DNA of 64,000 nt from Lingula anatina (GCF_001039355.2 NW_019775929.1:79018-143017); one strand, 5' to 3'; shown: positions 21,973-35,359, counted from the stretch's first letter. The notes: generated by a model from the sequence alone, not told the origin. Translations and numbers: made by a program.

Positions 21973-24248
21973 GTATAACGAGGACGGAAGTAGCCCTACC
22001 AGTCAATTAGTTATAATTTCATTACTGTGCAATAAAATAATTTGTAACGTACTTCAAGTATATTTCTGACAATGCCTGGCAATGAAGATTTCCAAATTAC
22101 TTTTTAAGCGAATGCAGTTTAAATTGAGCATATTTCGTGTAAAATTAAACATTCGACTGTGCCCTGTCACCAAATCGTCTTGCTTATCAAGGTTGTAACT
22201 GAAAATTTTATTCATGGATTAAATAAAGCAAAAACATGAAAATTATGACCTGCAACAAACGACGTCACGAAGGCTTTTTTGCTTTTTAAAAGCCGGGCAA
22301 CACCACGAAGTAGTCGCAAGCTCTTTACTGCGTCATTTAAAATAAACATTCTAGACAAGGGTTTCTGACCCACATATACTTGTCAAACATAAACTGAAAC
22401 GTTGTGAATCGATCCCAATAAAAAGTCCGAAGTCCGACGAATATTTATTATCATATTGCTTACGAAACAGACTGACAAACTGAACTTTACCTTTCTGAAC
22501 AGCAACAACCAGACCAAAACACCAATTTGCTTATCGTGATACGCAATGATCAGAGATGACTGTGGGTCTGATAAAATAGTTCCAAATATTGGCCGTGACT
22601 GGGACAGAACATTCTTTCACTGGCCAATTAATTTTGATACATCTGTTTGTAGGTGTTTGATTATCATAATAATTCAGGATTCTGTCTCCGTAGTTGCACT
22701 TTTTCAACCCTCAAACTCTGTATCAAGTTAATTGTAATGTTAGTTATGCCGACAGACGTGTATTTCTACCTACTGCTCCACACGCTACCTAGGGTCATCT
22801 ATTGGAGATTCTTTGAAAAGCTGGTATTAAATAGTTAACGTTGAGATATTAGTAAACCTAGTGTACCACCAGCTGTCTCTGTGGACTTCCGCCATACTGG
22901 CATTTTTATTAATATTTGCTTTTTATTCGAAGATGTTCACTTTTAAGCCATTTTCTCTCATGAGGCTGGAAATCTGAGAAAATTCAACTGATTTAACCGA
23001 ATTTGCTTTAAAATTAAACTGTTCTCAGAGTCGAGTTATAACTTGATATTGAAAATTCATTGTATATTGAATAAGATAAAAGAATCCGCGTAGATTTTTT
23101 ATTAAAGATTTCTCTTGAAAACGTATAATTTATTCTGTTGAGTTTAGCGGGGTTTGGTAACCGGTAAGAAATTATGGTAAGAACTAGACCATTTTTGACC
23201 AGTCCAAAGTGAATTCTTTGCTCAATTTCCCGACCAGCTCCTTTTTCAAAACAATTGTAAAATGTTTTCCAAAACAGCAAAAGACACAATGGTAGGGTTG
23301 TATCATTCTTTACTGCAGCAATAGCATACTTTTCACTGGTACACAGTACAAATGATAAAATTATATTGACGATAAAGTGATATACACAAGCTATCAGTGA
23401 ACTAAATGAATTGACATACACATATATACAAAACAATGAATTACAATCAATAGTTACAACTTCATTGCTTTAGAATAACGTTATAATAATAACTTAAAAG
23501 ACCAACTCGGACTTCCGTGTCAGTTGGCTCATTAACCATACGTAATAAAACAGTTTCTTGTCGTACAATTTATGACTTAAAACACGATATACCCTGAATA
23601 AGTGAGAGGTCGTCTCGTTTGCCATTCGCCTACATCAAGCAGCAGCCACAAGCCTAACAACGCTGTATGCCTACATAGAGGGCATACCGATAGTTCGGAC
23701 GCTCTAAAACGCCACTGCCTGCAAAGGTATTCAATCTTATGCTTTTTTTTTCAAAATTATACAACACAAATAAAAATGAAAGTTGGTCCCACTTTCATAA
23801 GACATATTTGGTTTGTACAAGAACAGAGGTGACACTAGCAAATAAGTAACTGTAGCAAATTCACGATTTCCTTTAAGTTGATCATTTTGAGAATTCCTGA
23901 AGTCTTGGCATATCTTGTTACGATTGAAGTGCACTCATGGAACACACGAGAAAGAACCATGTTGAAATCTTAGAGCTTTCATGCATCTTTAATTTGTTTG
24001 ATTTCATTTCACCCCTCTTTAAAGTTTAAGTCACAGAACAGAAAAAAATCTACAGGTGCAGAAATTACTTTTATGCTATAGTAGCATTATCTGGAATTCC
24101 AAGTGGCACATTTCCAAAAATACACTCCCCTGCATGCCAAACCATCAGTGCAGTATACTTTCACAAAACCTGCCTGCCATGCTTTATCCATGCAACTGCT
24201 AGGTAGGTGAAAAAAATAGCACAAATCCTTGTAATGGCAGATATTTGT

Positions 24249-24331
24249 GGGTGGAGCTAATCTTTGTATGGGTGGTGCTTAGCAGGTGTGGGCGGAGCTT
24301 AGTCTTGAGTGGGTGGAGCTAAGCCAAGTTG
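24249..24331. repeat. Four-copy ~21-bp minisatellite
   Basis: The core GGG(T/C)GG(A/T)GCT(T/A)A starts at 24249, 24270, 24290 and 24311, a regular 20-21-bp spacing. Confidence 0.75.
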
Positions 24332-25443
24332 ACAGAAGGAGAACCAAGCCTGAATTGGTTTTGTCATTTATGCATTCCTAAGGAGGCAGCTATAGGGTTA
24401 AGGTGACCATCTGAAATGTATAAAGAATATATAGAAATTAACTTCATCCCATGCTGTATGATGAAGATTCACATGATAAAGGGTTAAAACATCTTGACAG
24501 TTGATAGGAGTTAAATTGCTTTTTTCATTGTTTTCATTTTTGATTATGTTTCCTTCAGTATTCCTTTTGGTCCTTTCAACAGCGGTCAAAACTGACTGCC
24601 AAAATGATTAAATAGAAGTCATTAGTAACAATATGTGTATCTGTCCTTTTTGTGCAGCATTAACCCTGTATCACAAAGTGATATTATACAAGATCTAATT
24701 AAAATGGTATTATTAAGCTAACTCACTGACAAATTTTATGACTTTATATCCATGTAAAATCATGTATAAAAACTATAATTAAGTGATACACAGGATAGAG
24801 TCACAATTTATGAAAAAAAAATGCTGTTATGTTTATTTGCACATAATAATGCCATTTTAAAATTTCAAATAATGGAACAAATCCCTGGTCATATAAAATG
24901 CAACATAAACACAAAATCAGCTCACTACCAGCAAATCTGTAGGATAGCAAACATTTGTGCTAAAAACACAACTTTTTTTCTTTTATCAAAATTTTCTTTT
25001 GCATATATCCTTGTTATATGGTATCATGAATTAATACCAGGTCCAAAAGTATAGGATGTTAATGTGAATGACCAACAAACAGTTTACTACTACAAATTTC
25101 ATGAACACTTGATATATATAAATTGATTCCAAAATGTTCTCTTCAGATATTTGCAGAGCAGTTGTGTTCTTTAGCACAAACATTTATAACAACATATATA
25201 TAATGGATGAATGATGAAATATATGCATAACAACAAAGAAATAATGAAAATGAAACATAATAAAAGAACAAAAAATAGACAACACATAATTTGCCCAAAG
25301 GCATTTATGGAAGGAAAATAAGAGGGTATAAACAAAAATGCATGAAACAACGAAAGAAATGTGAAATAAAAGTGTAAATGAGTACCTTCTCCCAAACAAA
25401 GTGAACATGTGATTAATTAATACTCTGCTATATTGGATTAAGC

Positions 25444-25547
25444 TACCACCTCTTATAGTAAGCAAAATGACTTGGGTATTATGCTGCCACCTATAGTGTA
25501 AGCTGAAAACTGTCCAGAGACTGACCTGCCACCTATAGTCTAGGCTT
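25444..25547. repeat. Three degenerate copies of a CCACCT...ATAGT motif
   Basis: ACCACCTCTTATAGTAAGC, GCCACCTATAGTGTAAGC and GCCACCTATAGTCTAGGC are spaced about 40-44 bases apart. Confidence 0.5.
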
Positions 25548-27074
25548 ATATACTTAGATTTTCTAAACCAAGAGCCAGGTACATTAGATAGCTTTACAGT
25601 GCAAAATCACAACAGCAAAAACCAGTGTGAAAAGGATTAAAGATGACATTGGAATGGCGGCCAATTCTATATAGCAATATTAGACAAAACACCACAAAAC
25701 CAGAACAGACAATGGACAACTGTACAGTGGAGAGCCTTGAAGCAGCATGAAAGCAACAGAAGCTAAGCTTAAAAGGGGATAAACATGGTAGTCCATATTT
25801 TTGAAAGTTCACAACTTACAAATCTGTTCATCTCTATTGTAAATGAGACTGGCATCCACGCAGCAACGTATTGAACCAAATATATCTCATTCCAAAAGAG
25901 CTACAAGTATGAAGATTTGAGGTCATGGCCTTTCAAAAAATAGAACACACCAAAAAAAATGTTGGGAAACAAACTGTGCCTTACCCACTCATTTTGTATG
26001 GATTCTAATAATATATTTGAGAAGGGATCTGCATGGACTTTATGTTTCAGCCTATTCCTTTCATTTTTACTGTGTACTTACCAGCCAGAAACCAGCTTGG
26101 TGCCCTCCGAAGAAGCTTTTGGCCTCAGCTGAAGTCTGGTGTTAGTTTTATTTCCTACCCAATCTACCCATGCTAACTGGCATGAATGTAGCTATTTCAA
26201 TTACCATGTGGTAAACTAGTGTTCTCAATCGGGAAATGATTCAAATTCATGGAAATTGGGAAATGGTAAAATACACTGCACTTTTTAAATTGAACATTTT
26301 GAAAATAAAACTTGTCAGTATTTTGCATACAAATTGCTTAACTGTGCTTATTATTTAATGAGGAAAGATCCATTTCCCTTTAAAATTTCCCTTTTTTAGA
26401 GGCAATGGTTCATAAGGCCAAAACTGCAACTTTTCTTATATTCAGATGTTTTTGTTTAGTGATTTTCAAGTATAAAATATCAAATGTTATTTTAAGTATA
26501 TGAAAAATGTAGAAAACTAGTTTAAAACCCTTTCACTAGTGCATCAGGTAAAAGTACCTAGTAACATGCAGTTTCCCTTATCGACACCATCTGAGCAGAG
26601 TTGACCAATCAATCTAACCAATGTCTAATCTCAAGTTCAAATGATGACATGCACACAGCGTCATCTATTGGTGTACTTACACACCTCAATTGGCACGAAT
26701 CCATCTTTACTAAAAACTGATCAGTTTCATTTTGGTTTGATTGATTAGTTTCAATTTCTGCAATAATTCCTACTTCTTATTACCAAAGGTTCAACGAAGC
26801 GAGGCAATAAAAAAGCAGTTAATAAAGCAGCAGTGGATATGTTTTAAGCGAAACCATGACAAACCAACACAACACCCCTTAGTTAACTATTATGTGAGTG
26901 CCATAAATGGTGAAGAAGTTCCCTCTACACACAGGGTGCTCAGCGCTAGTTTAGTAAGACACAACAAGAATTGCAACTCCACAATATCTAGATAGTTTCA
27001 CACTTTTTCTATCCAAAAATGTGACCCACTTCTACACCAGTTTGTCTTCTCACCTAGCGCCATCTATGCATGTG

Positions 27075-27240
27075 TCATACAATAGTGGCAGGTTTGATAG
27101 TGTTATCCTGATCCTCATACCATGCAAGCATCTCTTCACTAAAAGCCTCGGCTAAACTCTCGCCAGCATCAAAAGTGAAGCTAGCATCGCGGCTAACGAG
27201 TTTAGAAGGCGGGTTCAATTCAGAGGAGTCGGAATGTAAC
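27075..27240 (-). CDS. FRMD4: FRMD4 last exon with PDZ-ligand C terminus (-PATIV)
   Basis: A strong acceptor (TGTCTTACAG) opens 54 codons from LHSDSSELNPPSKLVSRD to AWYEDQDNTIKPATIV and a TGA stop. The phase fits the donor CGTAG|GTCAGT at 29256, restoring an Arg codon at the junction. From family knowledge, vertebrate FRMD4B ends in a comparable acidic stretch with Trp, then a T-x-V-type terminus; the -TIV here is a class I PDZ ligand. This makes it the likely main 3' end, even though the previous exon can also terminate by read-through. Acidic residues and an amphipathic SLAEAFSEEMLAWYED suggest a short helix. Confidence 0.75.
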
Positions 27241-29255
27241 CTGTAAGACATGCCAAGAATGAACGTGGGAAAATTTGGGTGACAATTTCCATGATGGTGT
27301 GTCCCTATAACAAATAATCTCAGACCCTTTTCCTCTTGAAATATGACAATAATCATATTCCAAAGATCAGGACATTTGCCAAAATAGTTGAAAAAAAAAA
27401 TTTTTTTTGTAACGAAGGCTGTGTAAACCATATTAGATAGTGATATGGTGAAAATTGCCTTTAGTAATATTTAACAACCCCAGTCCACATCACCAACACA
27501 CACCGCCAGCTATCAGTCCGTTTGTGGCAAATTTGAAGCAGTGTTGAGTATAAATAATAAATGAATAAATATACTGATTATTATACAACATACAAATACT
27601 GCAGCAAGTGCTCACCATGGTTATTTTGGTTGCCATGGTTATGGTTATAGTGCATTTGCATACCGGTTATGTAATAAAAAAAATATAGCAACATACAGAG
27701 AAGAAACACCAGCCAAGATAAGCCCTTCCAGAGAAGTAGTCTTGTATCACAGAATATATAAATATAAGTTGAAGAAAGAATAACATTTCTTTACAAAATT
27801 GTCCACTGACATTTTGTCTAGTAAGGTTCCACAAAGCAAGTAAGCGGGAAAAATGGTCTTGGAATTATCTTTTGTTCAATGTGGGAGGTAAGTTAGTTTT
27901 AAATGGTCAAGTATATGAAAGACAGCCTTTCACAATCTGAGAATGGCAAAAGTAGAAAGGAGAGTGGCACAGACAACTGCCTAAGAAATATGGATCCAAT
28001 AAGTATTCAAAGTGTTATAAATTTCCTAATTTTCACATGGTATAGTTCCACTCAGAATATGTTGGCCACACTGAAAGGTTCTTAGGATGAAGAATTGTTG
28101 AAGGAATGTAATGGTCCTAATGACATAACAAGTGGACACAAAACTGAGGTCCATCATGAAAAAAATGTGCACGTCTGCATGTTTATTCTTCATCGAATTC
28201 ACATGCCACTAAATATTCTGCCAACCGCCTTAAACATGTCAGTTGGTTTTCTAGTTAGACTAAGATAATCAGTCTATACAATATGCTAGCACTACCAAAA
28301 TGCTCCATGCCATTCCTGGTTGTGATTTGGACGCAGCTCTGTGTCATTTTCAAATAAGAGAGATCCTTGAAAGTTAAATTCTGAAATAAGTTTGCAAAGA
28401 AGAGTGAGACTGTTGGACCACAAGACATATGTATTATAGAGAGAATTACTCGATCTTGTTATTTCAAGAAGGAAAGATCTGTAAAGGCATCTTTATAAAC
28501 AGATAAAAGAAGAGCCTGGTGCCAACAAGAATAATAAGAAGACAAATTTGAAGATAATGAATGTGTGCATCCTGTTAATTGAACAAATGAATGTCAAAAA
28601 GGCACGGAAACTTTCATCTGTGAATCGCACCATCAACATAGATCACTTGGACAAAACAATCAAAATTGTTTATCACACCAAGAAAAATGAAATTATTACA
28701 ATCACTCCAGGGAACATTCATTTAAAAGACGAAGATTGTCAAACCAAGATGACCCAATTGCACTCAACCTCAACCAATTACACTTAGTTCTTGACACAGT
28801 AACAAACCAATTCCATGACAATTGTTTCATAACATAACACATCTAATGGATTTACTTCATACAAAATAATTAAATATTTTCTGGTCAAAGTGCTGCAGCA
28901 CTTAACATGGCATCACTGAGCAATATGTACAGGTCACAATGTGAGGAATTATCTATATTTACTGGATTCACTCCAGCAGCTTTTCGATCTATTTCAGAAA
29001 AAAAAAAACTACATCCTACTCAGTAAAAAGTAATCAAATGTCTGTTGCTTATAAGAATCTAGTGAGAGCCCAGTTGGGGAAATTTGTCAAACCTTAAGCC
29101 AGAGATTTATCATAATATTAAGTATTTCACGTTATCTAAATCTCAGACCAGTATTGATTACAAAACCCCTGACCATAAATTATGAAGTCAACCTACAAAA
29201 AAACATCTAAACCTCAGACTGTAGCTTTGGTTTAATTGTGCGGTAATGTACTGAC
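27241..29255 (-). other. FRMD4 last intron, or 3' UTR of read-through isoform
   Basis: Bounded by GTCAGT and TTACAG. If the preceding exon is not spliced, translation stops at 29207 and this stretch becomes 3' UTR. A TTTATT (AATAAA on -) at 28182-28187 could serve as poly(A) signal. No other gene is supported. Confidence 0.55.
29207..29255 (-). CDS. FRMD4: FRMD4 read-through C terminus (-QSEV)
   Basis: In-frame extension of the large tail exon if the GTCAGT donor is not used: SVHYRTIKPKLQSEV and stop. The end -SEV also matches the class I PDZ-ligand pattern S/T-x-V. Confidence 0.45.
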
Positions 29256-30773
29256 CTACGAGCACCACTACTACTACTGTTGCTGCCATCTGGTGGTGGT
29301 GATAACACAGGCTCGCATTTCATTGGCTGCGGTGCTGTATATTGCACCTGTCGTGAAGAGCTACTTTGTGAATGGTAACCAGCAGTTTGCGTATGATAGC
29401 GTGGTGCTTGGTGACTCTGTACTGTGTACGAGCCAAGCCCGCGCTCACGCACTGTCTCGTAAGATGCTGGACTGAGGGGAGGCCTGTCATAGCCTCCCTC
29501 AGAGTAAGTGGCCCCTTGTCCTCCTGCAGCTGCTGCCCCCTGGTGATGAGGTGTGCGTTGTGATAAATATGGTGACCTTGGACTATGTGGCTCTTGCCCC
29601 GAGTGTGGCGGCGTGCCACTGCTCTGTGATCCTGGGCTCTCGTTACTCCGCTGCCGTCGTAACTTTTCACTATACTTGTAAAAGTCTGACAACTCGTATG
29701 GTTTTGTCACTTCCCTATATGGGCGGAATTTTGTCACAGTCATGACGGGTTTTGGGGACTCTGGCGCCCCTTTTGTATTAGTCCTATTTTCATTTCTCTC
29801 TGGGTTTTTCTCTCTTTCTACAGAAAGTCTTTGCTGAATATCCCGGGAGATGTTCATAATGTCATGTTTGACATTCGGCTGTAGTGGGCTCTCATAGCGT
29901 GGTGAGTCACTGCCACTGTGGTGCCGATGTTTTAAAGATGGTGGAGATTCTGAGGTCTCATACCATTGCCTCGGTTCATGCCGATGGCCGTTTGAGTCTA
30001 TGTAGGGAATTGATGCCTCTGCAGCTCCGTAACTTTTCTCCTCAATATTACTATACCTCTGATGTTGTTGGTGGTGGGGATGGGACGAATGATGATGTTG
30101 CTGCTTGTGTTGCTGATGATGATGATGATGATGCTGTTGGTGATGGTGATGGGGCATATTATGCACAGGACGATCCCGCTCAAAATAGTCACCAAAATCT
30201 GAATGTGAGTCTCTTTTGCTACCAAATCTTGATGGGGTCAATTCCGGTAAATTTTCCTCCTGTCGTTGGTGCTGCTGTTGCTGTTGTTGTTGGTCAAGAT
30301 AGTACTGTTGTTGCCTAGTAAATGTATTGACATTCCTTTCTAGGCTTCCATATCTGGGATATTCCTTACTTCCTCGTCTATAGGTCCCTTCTAAACTGTT
30401 ATGCCGAGCTGGAAATCCGCCCCTATCGTCACTCCCTACACTAGAATTATCCCCTCCTCCGTACAGCCCCTCGCCACCACCCTTCAACTCATCTGTGCTC
30501 TGATAATGTCCCGCATGTGCGGTGCTACCGGTGTTCACGTTGTACATATTGTGCATGGGCACCGTCCTCCCAGAGTCAACGTTTGTTTCGTAACGTGCAC
30601 TTCGTCCTCCCGAGGAGTCTCGTGTTGAGGTACTACTCAAGTTATCGTACTCGGAGAGGTTGCTGGAGGTGGAGTTGACCCGTGAACTGAAGGTTGGGTA
30701 TTGTAGTGTTCTGTAATGTGTTCTGGTGGAATAAACTGTGTTAGGAGTGTAGCCTACATCTTTGGACCCTTGC
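29256..30773 (-). CDS. FRMD4: FRMD4 large tail exon, His/Gln-rich (reads through to stop at 29207)
   Basis: The acceptor TTTTTAG opens in phase 2 with RQGSKDVGYTPN. The exon encodes 506 residues of disordered, Ser/Pro/Gly/Tyr-rich sequence with two polar tracts: a poly-Gln stretch (YYLDQQQQQQQHQ) and a long His/Gln tract starting MPHHHHQQHHHHHHQQHKQQ. A conserved-looking block PVMTVTKFRPYREVTKPYELSDFYKYSEKL is unlike the surrounding low-complexity sequence and may bind a partner. Without splicing at 29256 the frame continues 17 codons further to a TAG at 29207-29209, giving a C terminus of KPKLQSEV. Confidence 0.85.
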
Positions 30774-31191
30774 CTAAAAATACAATGACAAAAATTTTAA
30801 AATTTTACTTTAATTTTTTTTTAAATTCTTATATGTATTTAATTACTATAAATCTTCATTCATATCAATCAAAAGGGGAAAAAAGACATGAACAGACTGT
30901 GTTATGATTAATTGCGAAAGCATTTGTGATATTTTCCATGGTAATAGTAACAGAAGTTAATGAACAGCAGCAGTCTAAGAAATTGCAAGTACCTTAAGTG
31001 CAATTAACATGACTGCTCTGAAAGATATTACAATTCCCAGGCAGGACAGGCTACAACTGGCAGACACTGACTACCAAGAAAATCCCAAACCTTAATTAAC
31101 TTTAATATAAATCTTAAATCTACCTTTTCCTAGCTACTATAAGGGGATCCTCTACCTTCAACCCCCCTCCCCCAAACACACCCTTGCCTAC

Positions 31192-31403
31192 CTTCCCAGT
31201 CTAGGGCTTGGAGAAGACCCCCTAGGGTAGTTGGGCTGCCTCTGGGGGCTGGCTGATGGTGAGGAGTACGCTGACCTCTGGGAGTATGACCCTGACCTTC
31301 CTGACCCCTGGGACTCCATGGAGGTCAAGGACTGTGACGAGGGCGTTGACGGGCGCTTGTGTTCTCGCGGAGGTGTGCCGTGTTCTACTTCAACTATCTC
31401 CAC
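31192..31403 (-). CDS. FRMD4: FRMD4 tail exon (Ser/Pro-rich)
   Basis: Acceptor AAACAG, donor GTAGGC, 212 bp entering in phase 0. It encodes VEIVEVEHGTPPREHKRPST and a Ser/Gln/Arg-rich run ending SSPSPRLG. The many SP and TP pairs are possible proline-directed phosphorylation sites. Confidence 0.85.
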
Positions 31404-34400
31404 CTGTTTATTAAAGAAAAAATAATTAATTCTAAGCAAATAATTCATTAAACACCTTTCCATTGTACATATACTTTTTTAATCTTTCTTTTATTATGTA
31501 TAATTCTACACCAATCAAAACAGCAATATCACACAATTTGCATTTTTAAAACAACCGAAATTATATGTAAGCTACCCTTCTATAAGTTAGTAGGTGTTAG
31601 GCTATCTATAATAATCTATGTCAACTCATCTGAAATTAAGTATATTACATGTCTACTCCACAGATGTTGTAAATGTAAAATATAAGTGACATATTTTAAA
31701 TAGCAAGTCACATTGTTAAACACAGGGAAATATCAGAATTCATACCACACATGGGTTTAATGTCACAATATGGCACTGGCTCAGGTATTTCCATAATATA
31801 TATCACGTTATCTGTTCTTAACACAAGTGATATTTACTGAGGAAACATTGCATGTGGACATGACAAAGTTGCTGGTCACCTTCCCTTAAATATTAATGCA
31901 CTCAGGGCATGAGTAAACAAAATATGTATTAAAAGTCATTACATTTATTATTAATGTTTTGACACGGCGTTCTTTTTCAGGTGGATTCACATCACCCAAT
32001 GTCATCATTTTGAGCCACGAAATGTCATTATTACATGTGTATTTTTTTTAAAACTGTGAATGTACAACTGATATAATTGAAATTACATAGTCATCTGGCA
32101 GTCACACCTAAATTATTAAAGAATAATCTCTGCATATTTGTTTTATCTGTGACAAATAACCTGCAGCTGTCTGATCATACCCAAGTGGCAAAATCTTAAC
32201 CGCCTTTACTGTACAATCAACCAAGTCATAACTGAATAACTTTCTTTTCCAAAAAAGTCAAAATATCATCACAAATTGTGCACCAAATGTTACAACATGT
32301 CACTAATACCTGCATGATCAATGTATAGTTATATCACATCACAACATGAAAAGAAATACTTAACATACGACCTTAAACTTGCTTATATGAAATACTTGAA
32401 CTTAAAAAAAAATCATGCACTTTATCATATACATACTCCTAAACTGGTTTTATCCTGGTGAAGTCTTGTTATGGTAAAAAACATAGCCATGCTTCTAGCA
32501 GATGTGGAGATGTGGTCTGTATATATCTTCTTTACCATGCTATTCTGCATGCATATATCTCCACTATTGCATGCTGGCAGTTAAAACATACACACACCAT
32601 ACTGCAAGGGACCATCACAAAATGTTTATCACCTTTTCTTTTGGTATTTTTCATTTAACTAAAGCGTGTACAAATTTGGAAGAAATGCTGTTGATTAGAA
32701 TTGATCATTAACTTTTTAATTGTTTTCAACATCTTTGTGTCTGAATGCATCTGAGTTTTTTTATCTCTTATTTTTCCCTTTCTACATTTTTTTAAATGTT
32801 GGCCATACATGCATAAATTTGTCACATTTATTTCTCTGACAGACAACATTCAAGGAATTATAAACTGTAATTTGACCTTTTGAGACAGTCCCCCATGAGG
32901 GTGTTGTCTGTACACCACCAGTGGTTGTCAAGATAAATGACTCTCAGCAGATACCTGAATTCTAATTGGGACATTCTATCCTCATTTATGTTCATTAAAT
33001 GCAACGAATAAGAATGTACTTTACCAAAATGATAAATAAACACATACACTACATCATATTAGCAGGTCATATGTTGACAAAGGTTTTAAAGGGGATATAG
33101 TTTTGTCAAAGGAAATGGTCAATTAACCATTTGTCACATTTTTTACTAAATGAACAAATAAAATGAGATGGATGCAGCAACTTTCGTTCGTTAATGATCT
33201 TCATATAATATTAAAAACAACCCTATTTATGTTGTCTTTTGCAACCTGTTTCCTAGTGATAACGAGAAACTAACGATCATCAAAATGCTATAACTGCACC
33301 AAAGCTATTGTTCCTTGATCATAAATTATCTTCATCAGGGTGATACCATGGCCATTAGAACAACACTCCTTGGGGCATCACATATGGGCTTGGTTTGTGC
33401 TGAATTTTTTTCTCAGATTGCAGACAGATACAATTGTTTCAGAACTAGTTCTTAAATTGGACAAGACTAATCACTTCAAATCCATCACAATATGAAACTA
33501 TGTGTAAAATTCATTCAATATACCTTTGACTTACTGGACCACATGCTGTGGACCCAACAGTAATCTGCAATCAACACTAATAATTCTGATTAAGCTTTCA
33601 AAAGCTGGCAGAGAAATGTTCTGGAAGCTCTGAGTGTGAACAGTACTATAGCCTACAGGTATCTTTTGCATGGCCCATGTGCTCTAGATATTACCAATAT
33701 TAACATCCCTACATTATGATTAACTTGTAAAATGGCCATGGTAATACAGAGATTAATGTCAGTGTTATTTATGGAGTTTGTAAAGAGATGAATTGATATG
33801 AGCTTAACTACATATAGCTTAACTGAGGGCATACATTTTATAATCCACATTCCTCATATTAATTTTGCTATTTATTCCACCTTATCTATTTATGCTATTA
33901 TAGTTTATTCTTAAAATGAAGTATTTCATCAGGAATAACTATCGATATACCTACACATTGACTGGTATTTTTAATCATTTATCTTTATTATCCTTTCTGC
34001 TATTGATATGAGGAAAAATGAAATATTACCTAGCTCTGTATTACCATCATTACTAAATGCTGAAACAGATTTTCTTCAAAAGGCCATTATTTGCTCTTAG
34101 CTAAATCATATGGAAAACTAACAAAACCTGACTGAATTATTAAATGTCATTTATCAGTGATCTAAAAGGGTCAAAGCAAAAGGTACAAAAAATTACTGAA
34201 ACATTCATGATCTATAATATAATTTCGACCAAAATGGAAATCATGTCAGTTTGTGCTATGATAGCCTAAAGCCTAGTATAATCCAAATATGCATATAATG
34301 CCAATATTCATTCCTGCATTTACCACAATTACAATATGCAATGCCACACAAACAGGAGACAAAAATAGCAAAACTGACATTGTCTAGCAGACAAAAAATT

Positions 34401-35270
34401 GTTGCTGCCAGTTTTAGCAAAGCTCCAGTCTACAAACTGAAAATGCCACATCTATAGTTGCTTTAGCAGGGTTAAGCATGCCCCCACCCCCCAGGAAAAA
34501 GTCAACTTGTCATTCAGCCCCAATGAAAAATAAATAAATAATAAACAAAGAAAATAAATAAATAGATAAATCACCTCTACAAGACGAACCTTTTTTCTGT
34601 TTAGTTCAGCCCATAGTAGTAATGGAGGCAAACAGTTAATGATATGAAAACCATATAATTAATACAAATGTCACTAAATAAAACAGACCATGATGGCAAT
34701 GAAGGTTGCAAGGATGTAGAACTGTGCCACTGAACTGGTGTGTACTACACTTACCCTCTGACCTGATAAGTAAACAGGTCTTTTCTCTAAATTCTCAAAT
34801 ATTGCAGTAAAATATTCTCCCAGAGAAGAAAAAATGTAAGCAAAATAAATAAATAAAATAGAACTAGGCATGTACACACCAGTCAATGGTCACAAATGGT
34901 GCCTCAAGTGTCACCTGTCAAAATATTTTGTTAATATATATATATATATCCTCAAAATGTCAGTTTTATGTTCCAAAACAACACACATTATAATGTGAAG
35001 AATTATCACATTCTCGTGAAAGAGGCTGGCAGACTAAAATATCAATTTTAGCAACAAAGGCTTGTGAATTTTTCCGAAAGAAAAAATATCTTTGATATAT
35101 GATAATAGCTTACCATACATTTCACAGTACCGAATACAATATCAAAAGGACTTTACTCGACAAAAGTCCCCAGCACAATTTTTCTCCACCCCCCCCCCCC
35201 CCCTTTCCCCAATTTTTTCATGACAGGTGACACCTGGGACACAGGGGACATGCACAAGCCAAATATTTAC
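31404..35270 (-). other. FRMD4 intron, 3.9 kb
   Basis: AT-rich with no recognisable gene or transposon. It contains an A/T-rich AAATA-type stretch near 34530-34572 and a short (AT)n at 34936-34949. The adjoining exons meet in phase 0, so an in-frame cassette exon could exist, but none is apparent. A C14 run lies near 35191-35203. Confidence 0.5.
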
Positions 35271-35359
35271 TTTAGGAGAAGTTATGACTGTAACCTTAGG
35301 ATGGTCCTTGTGTACTCTCTGCACTGCCGGAGACGTGAATGGTGATGGGTACTCTGATT
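35271..35359 (-). CDS. FRMD4: FRMD4 tail exon
   Basis: Acceptor AACTTCAG, donor AAA|GTAAAT, 89 bp, entering in phase 1. It encodes ESEYPSPFTSPAVQRVHKDH and PKVTVITSPK. The VTVITSPK end is strand-like and basic. Confidence 0.8.

Larger units (their letters stand above)
20761..27074. other. Intergenic region between receptor cluster and FRMD4
   Basis: AT-rich DNA with no ORF I can assign to a family. It holds a foldback element (21800-21972), a 21-bp minisatellite (24249-24331) and three copies of a CCACCT...ATAGT motif (25444-25547). The longest ORF (23014-23436, -) has no recognisable features. The part just below 27075 is probably the FRMD4 3' UTR; TTTATT at 26147-26152 is a possible poly(A) signal on -. 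Confidence 0.5.

Noticed and set aside
23014-23436. 140-codon open frame on - in the intergenic region
   Set aside because: Composition follows the AT-rich background, there is no domain or splice context, and no paralogue in the window.
24249-24331. CRISPR-like array
   Set aside because: Spacing is too short, there are no unique spacers, and the genome is clearly eukaryotic.
26741-26995. 84-codon frame on + before FRMD4
   Set aside because: No family resemblance, splice pairing or conserved composition.
27241-27431. Upstream extension of the -PATIV frame to 143 bases before its acceptor region
   Set aside because: The extension is intronic and AT-rich (it includes a Phe/Lys run from T and A tracts); the strong TTACAG acceptor at 27241 fits the phase of the FRMD4 tail.
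29884-30318. 144-codon open frame on + opposite the FRMD4 tail exon
   Set aside because: It is the antisense reading of the His/Gln repeats, whose reverse complement stays open by composition.
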